Shown: positions 18,956 to 27,723, numbered from the stretch's first letter. The stretch is DNA of 64,000 nt from Bacteroidia bacterium (GCA_009929375.1 SAAO01000006.1:57343-121342); one strand, 5' to 3'. The notes: a model not told the origin generated them from the sequence alone. Program-made: numbers and translations.

Positions 18956-19261
18956 ATGGAACGATTAAATAACATTCATCCGGGCGAAGTATTAAACGAG
19001 GAATTTCTGATTCCGATGAATATATCCGCTTATAAACTTTCAAAAGATCTTGAAATTCCGCAGACACGTATATCACAGATTATAAAGGGTAAACGAAGAA
19101 TTACTGCAGATACGGCATTGAGATTAAGCACATATTTTGGAAATTCTGCAAAATTCTGGCTGGGTCTGCAGAACGATTTTGATATTGAGTCTGAAACTCC
19201 TGTTCAATCTGCAGTTTTTGAGAGAATAAGACATCGAAAGATTACTCACAACGCAGAATAA
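18956..19261 (+). CDS. higA: HigA-type XRE antitoxin
   Basis: 101 residues from the ATG at 18956, one base after the toxin stop, so translation is probably coupled. MERLNNIHPGEVLNEEFL is the classic HigA start, and an XRE helix-turn-helix follows (YKLSKDLEIPQTRISQIIKG) with ADTALRLSTYFGNSAKFWLGLQ. HigA neutralises HigB and represses the operon promoter as a dimer or with the toxin. Both partners look intact, so the module is probably functional. A longer frame beginning MIIIK at 18941 overlaps the toxin and is less likely. Confidence 0.95.
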   Translation: MERLNNIHPGEVLNEEFLIPMNISAYKLSKDLEIPQTRISQIIKGKRRITADTALRLSTYFGNSAKFWLGLQNDFDIESETPVQSAVFERIRHRKITHNAE

Positions 19262-19274
19262 AAGATTTAATTTT

Positions 19275-19321
19275 CATGCCAAAAAGAAAGCGGAATATTA
19301 TTCCGCTTTCTTTTTGGCATG
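19275..19321. terminator. Perfect 22-bp inverted repeat, bidirectional terminator
   Basis: Arms at 19275-19296 and 19300-19321 are perfect reverse complements with a 3-base loop. An A-rich stretch on one arm and a T-rich stretch on the other allow termination in both directions, for higA rightward and the U32 gene leftward. The stop codon of the U32 gene (19298-19300) lies in the loop, so its last codons form one arm. Confidence 0.85.
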
Positions 19322-20626
19322 TTCTGTAGGAACAATTTTAAATAATTTATCGTTTCGCCGAACCAACTCTTTGGTTTTCATTGAGAAATAAGTTCCTTTA
19401 TCAACTCTGTCGACTGCCTGTAACTGTACCCGCATTTCCTCTACATGATCCTCGTAAGCGCCGGTAGTTTCACCCGTAATCAGAATCTCGTCGCCCACTT
19501 CCAGATATTGTGCTTCGAGCAGAAACTCAGCCACATCAATTTTCTGAAAATAATTGGTGCATTTACCCACATAAATCTTTTTATGAGTCGCTTCCGAACC
19601 ATAATTTGAGCTCCATTCGCCCAAGCGTTGTCCGAGGTAATAACCGTTCCAGAATCCGCGATTAAACACTTTACTGAGGCGCAAATCCCAGTCTGCTTTC
19701 TTTTCGTCGGTAAAAGTGCCTTCGAGTACCGATTCGATGGCTTCGCGGTAACAACCAACCACAGTTTTTACATATTCGGCACCACGCGCACGTCCCTCAA
19801 TTTTGAACACCCTCACTCCTGCCCGCATCATTTCATCAATGAAGCCAATGGTTTTCAGGTCTTTGGGGGACATAATGTATTCGTTGTCGATTTCGAGTTC
19901 AATTTCAGAATCCTTGTCTTTCACCACATAACCACGACGGCAAATCTGATTACAAGCACCACGATTGGCCGAAATGTTTTTCTCGTGCAAACTCAGGTAA
20001 CATTTACCCGAAACAGCCATGCAAAGTGCTCCGTGACAGAACATTTCGATACGAATAAGTTCTCCGCTCCTGCCCCGTATATTGTCGCGCTCTATGGCCT
20101 GATATATTTCGGAAACCTGCTCCATATTCAGCTCACGCGCCAAAACAACCACATCGGCAAATTGCGCATAAAATTTTAGCGATTCCACATTCGAAATATT
20201 CAGCTGCGTAGAAAGATGCACCTCCACTCCTACCTGATTGGCATACATCAAAGCTGACACGTCCGAAGCAATCACTGCCGAAACCTGTGACTCTTTTGCT
20301 ACGTCAATGATTTCGCGCATCAGTGTCAAATCATTATCGTACAAAATGGTATTTACTGTAAGATAGCTTTTTACGTTGTTCTCGTTGCAAATGCGAACAA
20401 TCTCGCGTAAGTCATTTGTAGTGAAATTCGAACTGGACTTGGCACGCATATTCAGCTTTTCGATACCAAAATAAACCGAGTCGGCACCCTCTTTTATAGC
20501 AGCCGACAAACTCTCCCACGAACCGGCCGGAGCCATGATTTCGTAAGCAGACCTATCTGACCTGCCCCCCAACCCCCTGAAGGGGGAGTTGGAGTTAGTA
20601 TTGTTTTGTATGTTTTCTTTATTCAT
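19298..20626 (-). CDS. U32-family protein (TrhP/RlhA-like RNA hydroxylation)
   Basis: A 442-residue U32-family member. YEIMAPAGSWESLSAAIKEG starts the TIM-barrel-like core, and the U32 signature is EMFCHGALCMAVSGKCYLS followed by NRGACNQICRR; its cysteines could hold an iron-sulfur cluster. U32 proteins were called collagenases, but studied members (TrhP, RlhA) take part in prephenate-dependent hydroxylation of tRNA U34 or 23S rRNA; which one applies here cannot be told. The first 30 or so residues are not part of the family core, and residues about 13-25 (NSPFRGLGGRS) are encoded by a C/G-rich palindromic repeat. A TTG inside that repeat could serve as an alternative start. Confidence 0.9.
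   Translation of the reverse strand: MNKENIQNNTNSNSPFRGLGGRSDRSAYEIMAPAGSWESLSAAIKEGADSVYFGIEKLNMRAKSSSNFTTNDLREIVRICNENNVKSYLTVNTILYDNDLTLMREIIDVAKESQVSAVIASDVSALMYANQVGVEVHLSTQLNISNVESLKFYAQFADVVVLARELNMEQVSEIYQAIERDNIRGRSGELIRIEMFCHGALCMAVSGKCYLSLHEKNISANRGACNQICRRGYVVKDKDSEIELEIDNEYIMSPKDLKTIGFIDEMMRAGVRVFKIEGRARGAEYVKTVVGCYREAIESVLEGTFTDEKKADWDLRLSKVFNRGFWNGYYLGQRLGEWSSNYGSEATHKKIYVGKCTNYFQKIDVAEFLLEAQYLEVGDEILITGETTGAYEDHVEEMRVQLQAVDRVDKGTYFSMKTKELVRRNDKLFKIVPTEHAKKKAE
20564..20593 (-). repeat. C/G-rich palindromic element, copy 1 (inside U32 gene)
   Basis: Runs of C, C, G in order CCCCCC-AACCCCC-TGA-AGGGGGAGTTGG form a hairpin. It matches copies at 20684-20704, 52734-52760 and 55171-55197 (consensus CCCCCTTnAGGGGGTTGGGGG). 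This copy is translated as part of the extended N-terminus of the U32 protein. Confidence 0.8.
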
Positions 20627-20659
20627 TTTCTCAAAAAAATTACACTTTTATATCGTTCC

Positions 20660-21559
20660 TTAGTGGTTAGATGTACTTAAGAATTCCCCTTTAGGGGTGA
20701 GGGGTATTATCGGAAAGCTTATTCCAACCCGAATTTGCTGATATGGAAAATCCTTTATTCCATACTGATATTGAGTAAAATAATCAATAGTTTTGCCTTT
20801 CAGAGTGAATTTTGCTGCATAAACTAATGGTGCATCGCCATAGTCGCCGGCAGGATTAATGTTAGCATTAGTATGAATCCAACCCCAATAACCCGAAAGC
20901 GAGTTATCAAGTTGCCATTTGTTGTTTCCTAAAATTATTTTTCCTCCATACATAGGCGCATCGTCCTGCAAACTGCCCGAAGTTTCCCAGCATAAAAAGC
21001 CCAGATTGGCTACAGCACGAATTTCGTTTATAAATTTCCCCCCTGTATCAAACGATTTTCCGGCAGCCACATCGAAATAATAGCCCGGTGTATCGAAGTA
21101 ACGCCTTTGTTTAAAATTTGTTCCCGAGGCTGATTTTATGGTTGCATTAAGAATAATATCAGGCATACAATCGGTTTCTTTCCAAAGCGAAATACGTGTC
21201 TGCACATAAAAATCACCGGCTGCTTTACCTGAATTTTGTGTCATTCCGCGAGCCGTTTTCACTTCATCAGTCACTGTAAATCGTTCGAATTCGGTATTCC
21301 AAACGTTCAGCGAAACTCGCGAGGGCAGGAGAGGGATCTCAATCTGATAACGGACATTACTGGTCTTATCACCATTTCCAAAATAATAATCGCCCATCAG
21401 GCTCACTGTCGTTTCAGTCGGTATTCGGGCATCGCCAAAGTCGGCCACCGGATTTGCATTAGGACCAAACCATGCAGGAGCATATTTCACTGATTGTGAA
21501 TGCGTTGAAAAAATATTACATATTAATAGGAGAGTAGCTAACAGCTTGAAATAATTCAT
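20660..21559 (-). CDS. Exported protein, predicted outer-membrane beta-barrel
   Basis: 299 residues. A signal peptide (about 1-21, MNYFKLLATLLLICNIFSTHSQ) is followed by alternating hydrophobic/aromatic strands (TVSLMGDYYFG, RYQIEIPLLPS, FYVQTRISLW, QIRVGISFPI), as expected of a small outer-membrane beta-barrel. I do not recognise a named family. The last 14 residues (PLTPKGEFLSTSNH) are encoded in part by a C/G-rich palindromic element, so the natural C-terminal strand may have been replaced or extended. Located 34 bp upstream of the U32 gene on the same strand; a functional link is not evident. Confidence 0.75.
   Translation of the reverse strand: MNYFKLLATLLLICNIFSTHSQSVKYAPAWFGPNANPVADFGDARIPTETTVSLMGDYYFGNGDKTSNVRYQIEIPLLPSRVSLNVWNTEFERFTVTDEVKTARGMTQNSGKAAGDFYVQTRISLWKETDCMPDIILNATIKSASGTNFKQRRYFDTPGYYFDVAAGKSFDTGGKFINEIRAVANLGFLCWETSGSLQDDAPMYGGKIILGNNKWQLDNSLSGYWGWIHTNANINPAGDYGDAPLVYAAKFTLKGKTIDYFTQYQYGIKDFPYQQIRVGISFPIIPLTPKGEFLSTSNH
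20684..20704 (+). repeat. C/G-rich palindromic element, copy 2 (inside a gene 3' end)
   Basis: TTCCCCTTTAGGGG then TGAGGGG matches the shared element in shortened form. It lies within the last codons of the beta-barrel gene, 45 bases before its stop at 20660-20662. Confidence 0.7.
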
Positions 21560-21691
21560 TTTTAAACAATCTGGCTGAAATTATTAGCTTAAATTCATTA
21601 CAAAAGTATATCATAATCACATATGCCTGAAATACATTGTACATTTTTATGATAAATAAACCCCATTTTCCATACATTGTACAAAAGATAT

Positions 21692-22003
21692 TCACAAAAA
21701 ATCAGGTGTCAGATTCATAATTTGCCTGAACACCCATATCATTAAAATACAGACAATTAAAGTTAATGTAATAGTCAACAAAACAGCAATCTGATTTCGT
21801 CTTTTAACTTCACGAATCACATCCTGCTTAATAATCTCTAATTGTTCTTTACTTATGTCTTCATTTTTAAGCTTCAAACGGGACTTTTTATAAGTCACCA
21901 CAGCATCGCGATAACGGTCATAGTTTCCTCTGTTACTATCCCGCAACGATCTGTTATACTTCATTTTATGCAGCATATCGGCTGCCGAACCACCAAAACT
22001 CAT
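21692..22003 (-). CDS. Small membrane-anchored protein of unknown function
   Basis: 103 residues. It starts MSFGGSAADMLHKMKYNRS, continues as a charged, helix-prone and probably coiled-coil segment to about residue 70 (rich in Lys, Arg and Glu), then a single membrane span (about 71-95, IAVLLTITLTLIVCILMIWVF). No signal peptide, so a C-terminal-tail anchor with a cytoplasmic N-terminus is likely. I do not recognise the family; the MSFGGS opening seems shared with other Bacteroidetes hypothetical proteins (memory only). It is monocistronic and divergent from dusB. Confidence 0.7.
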   Translation of the reverse strand: MSFGGSAADMLHKMKYNRSLRDSNRGNYDRYRDAVVTYKKSRLKLKNEDISKEQLEIIKQDVIREVKRRNQIAVLLTITLTLIVCILMIWVFRQIMNLTPDFL

Positions 22004-22161
22004 AATTGTATCAGATTTTAATCAGATAACAAAGATAAAAAGATAATGTTAAATCTGAACTTTTTAATTGACAGAGAGTTTAATTTCCAGTGAATATATT
22101 TTTGTAACTTTACAGCCCGTTTTTTTCTGACATCATTTAAGTAGTCAGATTTATTATTTTT

Positions 22162-23244
22162 ATGAAGATTTCAAATATAGAATTTCCAGATAAACCACTC
22201 TTCCTGGCACCCATGGAAGATGTGACCGATCCGGCTTTCCGATTACTATGCAAGCGTTTCGGTGCCGACATGCTTTATACAGAATTTGTTTCGTCGGAAG
22301 CATTGATACGAAGCGTAAACCGCACGCAGCAAAAACTGACTATTTACCCGGAAGAACGACCTATAGCCATTCAGATTTATGGTCACGATCCGGTGTCGAT
22401 GGCAGAAGCTGCACGCATTGCCGAAGAAGCGCAACCTGATATTATTGACATAAATTTTGGTTGTCCGGTAAAGAAAGTGGCTGGCAAAGGGGCAGGAGCG
22501 GGGCTATTGCGCGATATTCCCCGCATGCTGAAAATCACATCGGATGTGGTAAAAGCAGTAAAACTTCCGGTGACAGTAAAAACCCGCCTCGGTTGGGACG
22601 AAGACAACAAAGTAATTGTGGATTTGGCCGAGCAGCTTCAGGATTGTGGCATTCAGGCGCTAACCATACATGGCCGAACACGTGCTCAAATGTATAAAGG
22701 CAACGCTGATTGGGAACTTATCGGGAAAGTGAAAAATAATCCCCGAATGCACATTCCGATTATTGGAAATGGTGATGTGACAACTCCCGAAGCAGCTCTC
22801 GAAAATTTCAATCGTTACGGAGTGGATGCGGTGATGATTGGACGCGGTGCAATTGGTCGACCCTGGTTTTTCTCGGAAGTAAAACACTATTTCCAAACAG
22901 GTGAACATGCGCAAATACTCAGTTTCGACGAACAGAAAGCTGTGCTGAAAGAGCATATTATTGCATCGGTCAACTGGTTGGATATTTCTGAAAATGAAAC
23001 CATCACTTTAGAGGAAATGAATCAGGAATTATGGAATAAACGTCTGAAAGGCATTATTCACAGCCGTAGACATTTGGCTGCAAGTCCTGTTTTCAAGGGA
23101 ATTCCCAATTTTAAGGATACCCGAATCGCGATGCTGCGTGCCGAAACCCTGCACGATTTGTTTGGGATTATCGATGGGGTAGAAGAGCCTTTGGTACGCG
23201 AAAACGAAAAACCATCAGAAGATGATATTATTACCTGCGGTTAA
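22162..23244 (+). CDS. dusB: tRNA-dihydrouridine synthase (DusB-like)
   Basis: A 360-residue FMN enzyme. FLAPMEDVTDPAFRLLCKRFG starts the TIM barrel; DINFGCPVKKV holds the catalytic Cys101; HGRTRAQMYKG, IPIIGNGDV and AVMIGRGAIGRPWFF are the FMN-phosphate and substrate motifs. Dus enzymes reduce specific uridines in tRNA to dihydrouridine with NADPH. Subfamily DusB is the usual one in Bacteroidetes, but DusA or DusC cannot be excluded from sequence alone. The C-terminal helical RNA-binding domain is complete. Followed after 30 bp by the M13 peptidase gene, perhaps on the same transcript. Confidence 0.93.
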   Translation: MKISNIEFPDKPLFLAPMEDVTDPAFRLLCKRFGADMLYTEFVSSEALIRSVNRTQQKLTIYPEERPIAIQIYGHDPVSMAEAARIAEEAQPDIIDINFGCPVKKVAGKGAGAGLLRDIPRMLKITSDVVKAVKLPVTVKTRLGWDEDNKVIVDLAEQLQDCGIQALTIHGRTRAQMYKGNADWELIGKVKNNPRMHIPIIGNGDVTTPEAALENFNRYGVDAVMIGRGAIGRPWFFSEVKHYFQTGEHAQILSFDEQKAVLKEHIIASVNWLDISENETITLEEMNQELWNKRLKGIIHSRRHLAASPVFKGIPNFKDTRIAMLRAETLHDLFGIIDGVEEPLVRENEKPSEDDIITCG

Positions 23245-23274
23245 TGTTCAAATATTCAACTAATTATTATTTTT

Positions 23275-25326
23275 ATGTTTAAAAAATTAAAATCGAATTT
23301 CCTTTTTCCACTTCAGGGATTAGGTATTATCTTACTATTTATGATTGCATCCTGCCAAAACAGTCCGAAAATGACTTCGGGCATCGACACAAATAATCTT
23401 GACACTACGGTTCAGGCCGGAGCAGATTTCTATCAGTTTGCCAGCGGAGGCTGGATGAAAAACAATCCTCTGACCGACGAGTATTCACGTTTTGGAAGCT
23501 TCGACAAACTGGCCGAAAACAACCGCGAGCAGCTCAAAGGTCTGATTGAGGAGATTGCAGCAAAACCAGCAGCGAACGGTTCGGTTGAACAAAAAATCAA
23601 GGATTTATACAATCTGGCTATGGACAGCGTAAAGTTGAATTCAGATGGAAACAATCCGATAAAAGCTGAATTACAGAAACTTGCAAACATTAAAACCCGC
23701 GAGGAACTTTCTACTGTAATTCCCGAAATGCTGAAATCCGGACTTGAGGCATTCTTCTCGGTTTATGTGGATGCTGATGCCATGAACAGCAATCAGTATC
23801 TGGTACAGACTTATCAGGGTGGTATCAGTTTGGGCGAACGCGATTATTATCTCGAAAACGATGCGCACACCAACGAAATCCGCGAGAAATACCGCAATCA
23901 TGTAACCAAAATGTTTGTGCTGAATGACTTCGACGAAGAAACTTCTAAAAAAGCTACCGAAGCTGTTCTTAAAATTGAAACAAATTTGGCAAAAGCTGCT
24001 TACGATCAGGTGAAACTTCGCGATCCTCATGCCAATTACAACAAGATGACTGTTGAAGAATTGCAAAAACAAATTCCTGAAATTAATTGGGTTAACTTTT
24101 TCAAAACACTGGGAATCAATGACATTAAAGAACTGAACCTGTCGCAAAAAGAAGCCATTCAGGAAGCAGGACGCATTACAGCAAAAGAACCTGTACAGGA
24201 TATCATTTACTATTTGCAATGGAAACTGATTGATGGTTCTGCTTCGTATCTCTCGGATGAAATTGCAGCTCAGAACTTTGATTTTTACGGCAAAACTCTT
24301 TCGGGTAAAAAAGAACAATCACCACGCTGGAAACGTGCAGTAGGCAATGTAGATCAGGTACTTGGCGAAGCAGTAGGGCAGATGTATGTAAAAAAATATT
24401 TTCCGGCCGAAGCTAAAACCCGCATGTTGAAACTGGTTAAAAATCTTCAGACTTCTTTGGGCGAACGCATACAGCAACTCAGCTGGATGGGCGACTCTAC
24501 CAAAGTAAAAGCAATGGAAAAATTGAATACGTTCCACGTGAAAATTGGCTATCCTGACAAATGGAGAAGTTACGATGCTCTTGATATTCAGAAAGATTCG
24601 TATTGGGCAAATATTCAACGTGCCAACCGTTTCGAAAGCGAATATATGTTTGCCAAAGCCGGAAAAGAAGTGGACAAAGAAGAATGGTTTATGACACCGC
24701 AAACTGTGAATGCATATTACAATCCTTCGACCAACGAAATATGCTTTCCCGCAGGTATTCTGCAATATCCTTTCTTCGATATGAATGCTGACGATGCCTT
24801 TAATTATGGCGCAATCGGCGTGGTGATCGGTCACGAAATGACACACGGATTCGACGATCAGGGCTGCAAATTCGACAAAGATGGTAATCTGAAAAACTGG
24901 TGGACCGATGAAGATAAAAAGCAATTCGACAGTCGTGCTCAGGTTCTTGTAAATTATTTTGACAAAATTGAAGTAGCTCCCGGTGTTTTTGCCAACGGAA
25001 AATTCACTTTGGGCGAAAATATTGCGGATCACGGTGGTCTTCAGGTTTCGTTTCAGGCATTCAAAAATGCCACAAAAAATGCTCCTTTGAACACTATTGA
25101 CGGATTTACTGCAGAACAACGATTTTTCCTCGCTTACTCAAATGTATGGGCAGGAAACATTCGTGCTGAAGAAATTCTTCGTCGCACCAAAGAAGATGAA
25201 CATTCACTTGGTCGCTGGCGTGTAAATGGTGCTTTACCGCATATCGATGCATGGTATGAAGCGTTTGGTATCACCGAAAAAGATGCCATGTTTATTCCAA
25301 AAGAAAAACGTGCAAGTATTTGGTAA
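23275..25326 (+). CDS. M13 (neprilysin/PepO-type) zinc metallopeptidase lipoprotein
   Basis: 683 residues. The N-terminus (hydrophobic run then IASCQNS) is a lipoprotein signal, so it is probably tethered to the periplasmic or outer leaflet. The peptidase_M13_N domain starts at DLDTTVQAGADFYQFASGGWMK-type residues. The catalytic zinc site is H520-E521-M-T-H524 with Glu581 and Asp585 in GENIADHGG, complete for the family. M13 enzymes cut oligopeptides on the amino side of hydrophobic residues. The C-terminus ends near the canonical IW. Length is normal. A perfect inverted repeat follows the stop. Confidence 0.96.
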   Translation: MFKKLKSNFLFPLQGLGIILLFMIASCQNSPKMTSGIDTNNLDTTVQAGADFYQFASGGWMKNNPLTDEYSRFGSFDKLAENNREQLKGLIEEIAAKPAANGSVEQKIKDLYNLAMDSVKLNSDGNNPIKAELQKLANIKTREELSTVIPEMLKSGLEAFFSVYVDADAMNSNQYLVQTYQGGISLGERDYYLENDAHTNEIREKYRNHVTKMFVLNDFDEETSKKATEAVLKIETNLAKAAYDQVKLRDPHANYNKMTVEELQKQIPEINWVNFFKTLGINDIKELNLSQKEAIQEAGRITAKEPVQDIIYYLQWKLIDGSASYLSDEIAAQNFDFYGKTLSGKKEQSPRWKRAVGNVDQVLGEAVGQMYVKKYFPAEAKTRMLKLVKNLQTSLGERIQQLSWMGDSTKVKAMEKLNTFHVKIGYPDKWRSYDALDIQKDSYWANIQRANRFESEYMFAKAGKEVDKEEWFMTPQTVNAYYNPSTNEICFPAGILQYPFFDMNADDAFNYGAIGVVIGHEMTHGFDDQGCKFDKDGNLKNWWTDEDKKQFDSRAQVLVNYFDKIEVAPGVFANGKFTLGENIADHGGLQVSFQAFKNATKNAPLNTIDGFTAEQRFFLAYSNVWAGNIRAEEILRRTKEDEHSLGRWRVNGALPHIDAWYEAFGITEKDAMFIPKEKRASIW

Positions 25327-25327
25327 T

Positions 25328-25370
25328 AAAAAGAAAGAGCTGAAAATTAAATTTTCAGCTCTTTCTTTTT
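25328..25370. terminator. Perfect 20-bp inverted repeat, bidirectional terminator
   Basis: Arms 25328-25347 and 25351-25370 are exact reverse complements around a TAA loop, with A-run and T-run ends, placed between the stop codons of the M13 gene (25326) and the GH3-family gene (25372) that face each other. Confidence 0.88.
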
Positions 25371-25371
25371 A

Positions 25372-26862
25372 TCAATTCATCGAAAGCAAGTCATCCATGA
25401 TATCACGCTTTTGTTGCAGACGCGGGATTTTTTGCTGACCTCCGGTTTTTCCATGTTTCACAAGCCAGTCCATAAACAAATTCTGACGGGCAATAACCAC
25501 TTCAGGTATTTCCAGAGCTACATTTTTGTTTCGTTTGGATTCATAATCAGAATTCTGATCACACAAAAGTTTATCAAGCGTTTTCTGAAAACGAACAGGG
25601 TCGGAGAGAGGCTCTTTAAACTCTATCAACCACTGATGACGAGCCTTTTCATGTTCGGTTGGAGGCACTACCGTAGCTGTGTAATTCAGCACATGTACGC
25701 CACAAACTTCAGCAGCACCCGTAATTGCAGCATCAGCATTTCCAACCATTAGTTCTTCGCCACAAAGGTTCAGAAAATGTTTGGTACGACCACTGATCAC
25801 AATTTTATATGGATTTACCGAAGTGAAAGTTACCACATCGCCAATATTATAGCGCCACAAACCACTATTGTTTGAAATGACCATAGCATAGCTTTTACCC
25901 ACTTTTACTTCCCACAATGGAATCGGAGCAGCATTTTCGTTATCGGTATCCACAAACTCGTAGAAAGTGCCATAATCGAGCATCAAAAGCATTCCCGGAT
26001 CGGAAAAATCATTCTGCATAGCAAAAAAACCTTCGGAAGCATTAAATACTTCAAGGAAATTCAGCTTTTTAGATGGAAACATTTTAATAAACATCTCACG
26101 GTAAGGATCGAAACTAACACCTCCATGAATAAAAAGCTCCATATTAGGCCATATTTCAGCCAAATCGGTCTTTCCGGTAACTTCCATTACACGCGAAAAC
26201 AAAATCTGATACCAGGAAGGAATACCTGAAAAACTTACCACATTTTTAGTGATAATCTCAGGTATAGTAGCCTCCATTTTCTCTGTAAAATCTTTTATCA
26301 TACAGGTTTTGTGAGCAGGCACACGTACCAGTTTGACAACAGGGTTCATACGTTCGTTCAGCATGCCTGAGAGCATACCAATATGAAGTCCGTATTCATT
26401 TATTGAGCATTCACCTGCTGCAACAGCAAGCGAACGTCCACTGAAAAAACGGCTTTGCGGATTTAAATGAAGATACATAGCAATTGTGTCCGCACCACCT
26501 TGGATATGCATTGATTTATAGCTTTCCTCGGATACAGGAATGAATTTGCTTTTGGCATCGGTTGTACCGGACGATTGCGCAAACCAGTTTACTTTTCCCG
26601 CCCATAACACATCCTGTTCTGCCTTCAGCATTCGCTCCACATAGCCCTGAATCTGTTCGTACGATTGCACAGGAACACGTTCGGCAAATTTTTGATAATC
26701 AGTAATTTCATCAAAATGATACTCTTTACCAAAAACTGTGTTTCGGGCTTTATTTATCAGCTTTTGCAATTCATTTATCTGAATTTCGGCTGCTGAGGTA
26801 TTGAATTTTTCAATCTGGCGAATGCGATTTGAAAAAAACAGACGGGCTAATGGGGTAATCAT
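25372..26862 (-). CDS. GH3 auxin-responsive-promoter family acyl-adenylating enzyme
   Basis: A 496-residue protein of the plant-like GH3 family (not glycoside hydrolase family 3). The ATP-binding P-loop-like motif AQSSGTTDAKSKFIPVS, the central NASEGFFAMQ and the hinge region YRYNIGDVV-type residues are those of the ANL adenylating superfamily. Plant members couple amino acids to hormones; bacterial members are common in Bacteroidetes and their substrates are unknown. Likely cytoplasmic, as there is no signal peptide. Convergent with the M13 gene and monocistronic. The family is clear, the reaction is not. Confidence 0.88.
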   Translation of the reverse strand: MITPLARLFFSNRIRQIEKFNTSAAEIQINELQKLINKARNTVFGKEYHFDEITDYQKFAERVPVQSYEQIQGYVERMLKAEQDVLWAGKVNWFAQSSGTTDAKSKFIPVSEESYKSMHIQGGADTIAMYLHLNPQSRFFSGRSLAVAAGECSINEYGLHIGMLSGMLNERMNPVVKLVRVPAHKTCMIKDFTEKMEATIPEIITKNVVSFSGIPSWYQILFSRVMEVTGKTDLAEIWPNMELFIHGGVSFDPYREMFIKMFPSKKLNFLEVFNASEGFFAMQNDFSDPGMLLMLDYGTFYEFVDTDNENAAPIPLWEVKVGKSYAMVISNNSGLWRYNIGDVVTFTSVNPYKIVISGRTKHFLNLCGEELMVGNADAAITGAAEVCGVHVLNYTATVVPPTEHEKARHQWLIEFKEPLSDPVRFQKTLDKLLCDQNSDYESKRNKNVALEIPEVVIARQNLFMDWLVKHGKTGGQQKIPRLQQKRDIMDDLLSMN

Positions 26863-26980
26863 GAAGAGATATTGTCGGTTTAGAGAATTAGAAATCAGAT
26901 TTTAAAACAGAAAAATGAATATTACAAAACCACACAAAATTATTAAAAAAACCGGAAAAACCGCGTTTATTGTAATTAAA

Positions 26981-27187
26981 TTACTCTTCAGTAAATGAAT
27001 TATTATTTCTTGATTTTCTGTTGTACTTCAGTTTGGAACTGACAACCGAAGAAATCTTCAAAGGTTTTCCATGTAAGCGAATTTCTTCTTCACGACTGGC
27101 TTTTCGGGCTGCTTTGATTTGCTGCATGACCGACAGGCCGTTAAACTGTGCATTTTTTGCTTTGTGTTTTAATTTTTTAGAACTCAT
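26981..27187 (-). CDS. Small basic protein of unknown function
   Basis: 68 residues, strongly basic (MSSKKLKHKAKNAQFNGLSV, RKASREEEIRLHGKPL). It starts 10 bp after the tsaE stop on the same strand, which supports a real translated gene in that operon. The basic composition suggests RNA or ribosome binding (inference). I do not recognise a named family. No signal peptide or membrane span. Confidence 0.7.
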   Translation of the reverse strand: MSSKKLKHKAKNAQFNGLSVMQQIKAARKASREEEIRLHGKPLKISSVVSSKLKYNRKSRNNNSFTEE

Positions 27188-27197
27188 AGGCTGAATA

Positions 27198-27614
27198 TTA
27201 GTTAAGGATTACAATTTCTCTTTCGCCGTTTTCAATCTCCCGAATTTCTACATGTACGGTATCATCGGGTAGGAGAGGAGCAATGTTATCGGGCCATTCC
27301 ACAAAGCAATAATCACCACTGTACAAATATTCTTCAGCTCCCATATCCACAGCATCGCGTAAATCATCAATGCGGTAACAATCGAAATGATAAACAACTT
27401 CTCCATTGGAACACAAATATTCATTCACAATAGAAAAGGTAGGAGAGTTAATTATATCGTTAACACCTAAAGCCTGACAAACTGCTTTTATAAAAGTAGT
27501 TTTACCAGCACCCATTTTCCCGTGAAAAGCAAACACTCTTTTTTCAGACACAAGTTGTAAAAATTCCTGCGCTGACGAGGATATAGAATCAATCGATTTA
27601 ACAACAATACTCAT
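27198..27614 (-). CDS. tsaE: tRNA threonylcarbamoyladenosine biosynthesis ATPase TsaE
   Basis: 138 residues from the ATG at 27612-27614; an upstream TTG would add only four. The Walker A motif is HGKMGAGKTT, then SPTFSIVNEY and the Walker-B-like HFDCYRI, closing with VEWPDN, all diagnostic. TsaE is the ATPase that works with TsaB and TsaD to place the t6A modification at A37 of tRNAs reading ANN codons. It overlaps nothing and leads directly into the 68-residue basic gene. Length is normal. Confidence 0.95.
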   Translation of the reverse strand: MSIVVKSIDSISSSAQEFLQLVSEKRVFAFHGKMGAGKTTFIKAVCQALGVNDIINSPTFSIVNEYLCSNGEVVYHFDCYRIDDLRDAVDMGAEEYLYSGDYCFVEWPDNIAPLLPDDTVHVEIREIENGEREIVILN

Positions 27615-27723
27615 ATAGTAAAACAATAAAGATGCAAATTAAATGAATTAGTGAAAAAAAATAATGCTTCTGAGAGTCTCAAAAACCCGACCAAATGCAT
27701 GTGAAAAAATAAATATTGAAATC

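Noticed and set aside
24536..24551. A third parS-like word (CCACGTGAAAAT) in the M13 gene
   Set aside because: Only part of the 16-mer matches and the palindrome is broken.
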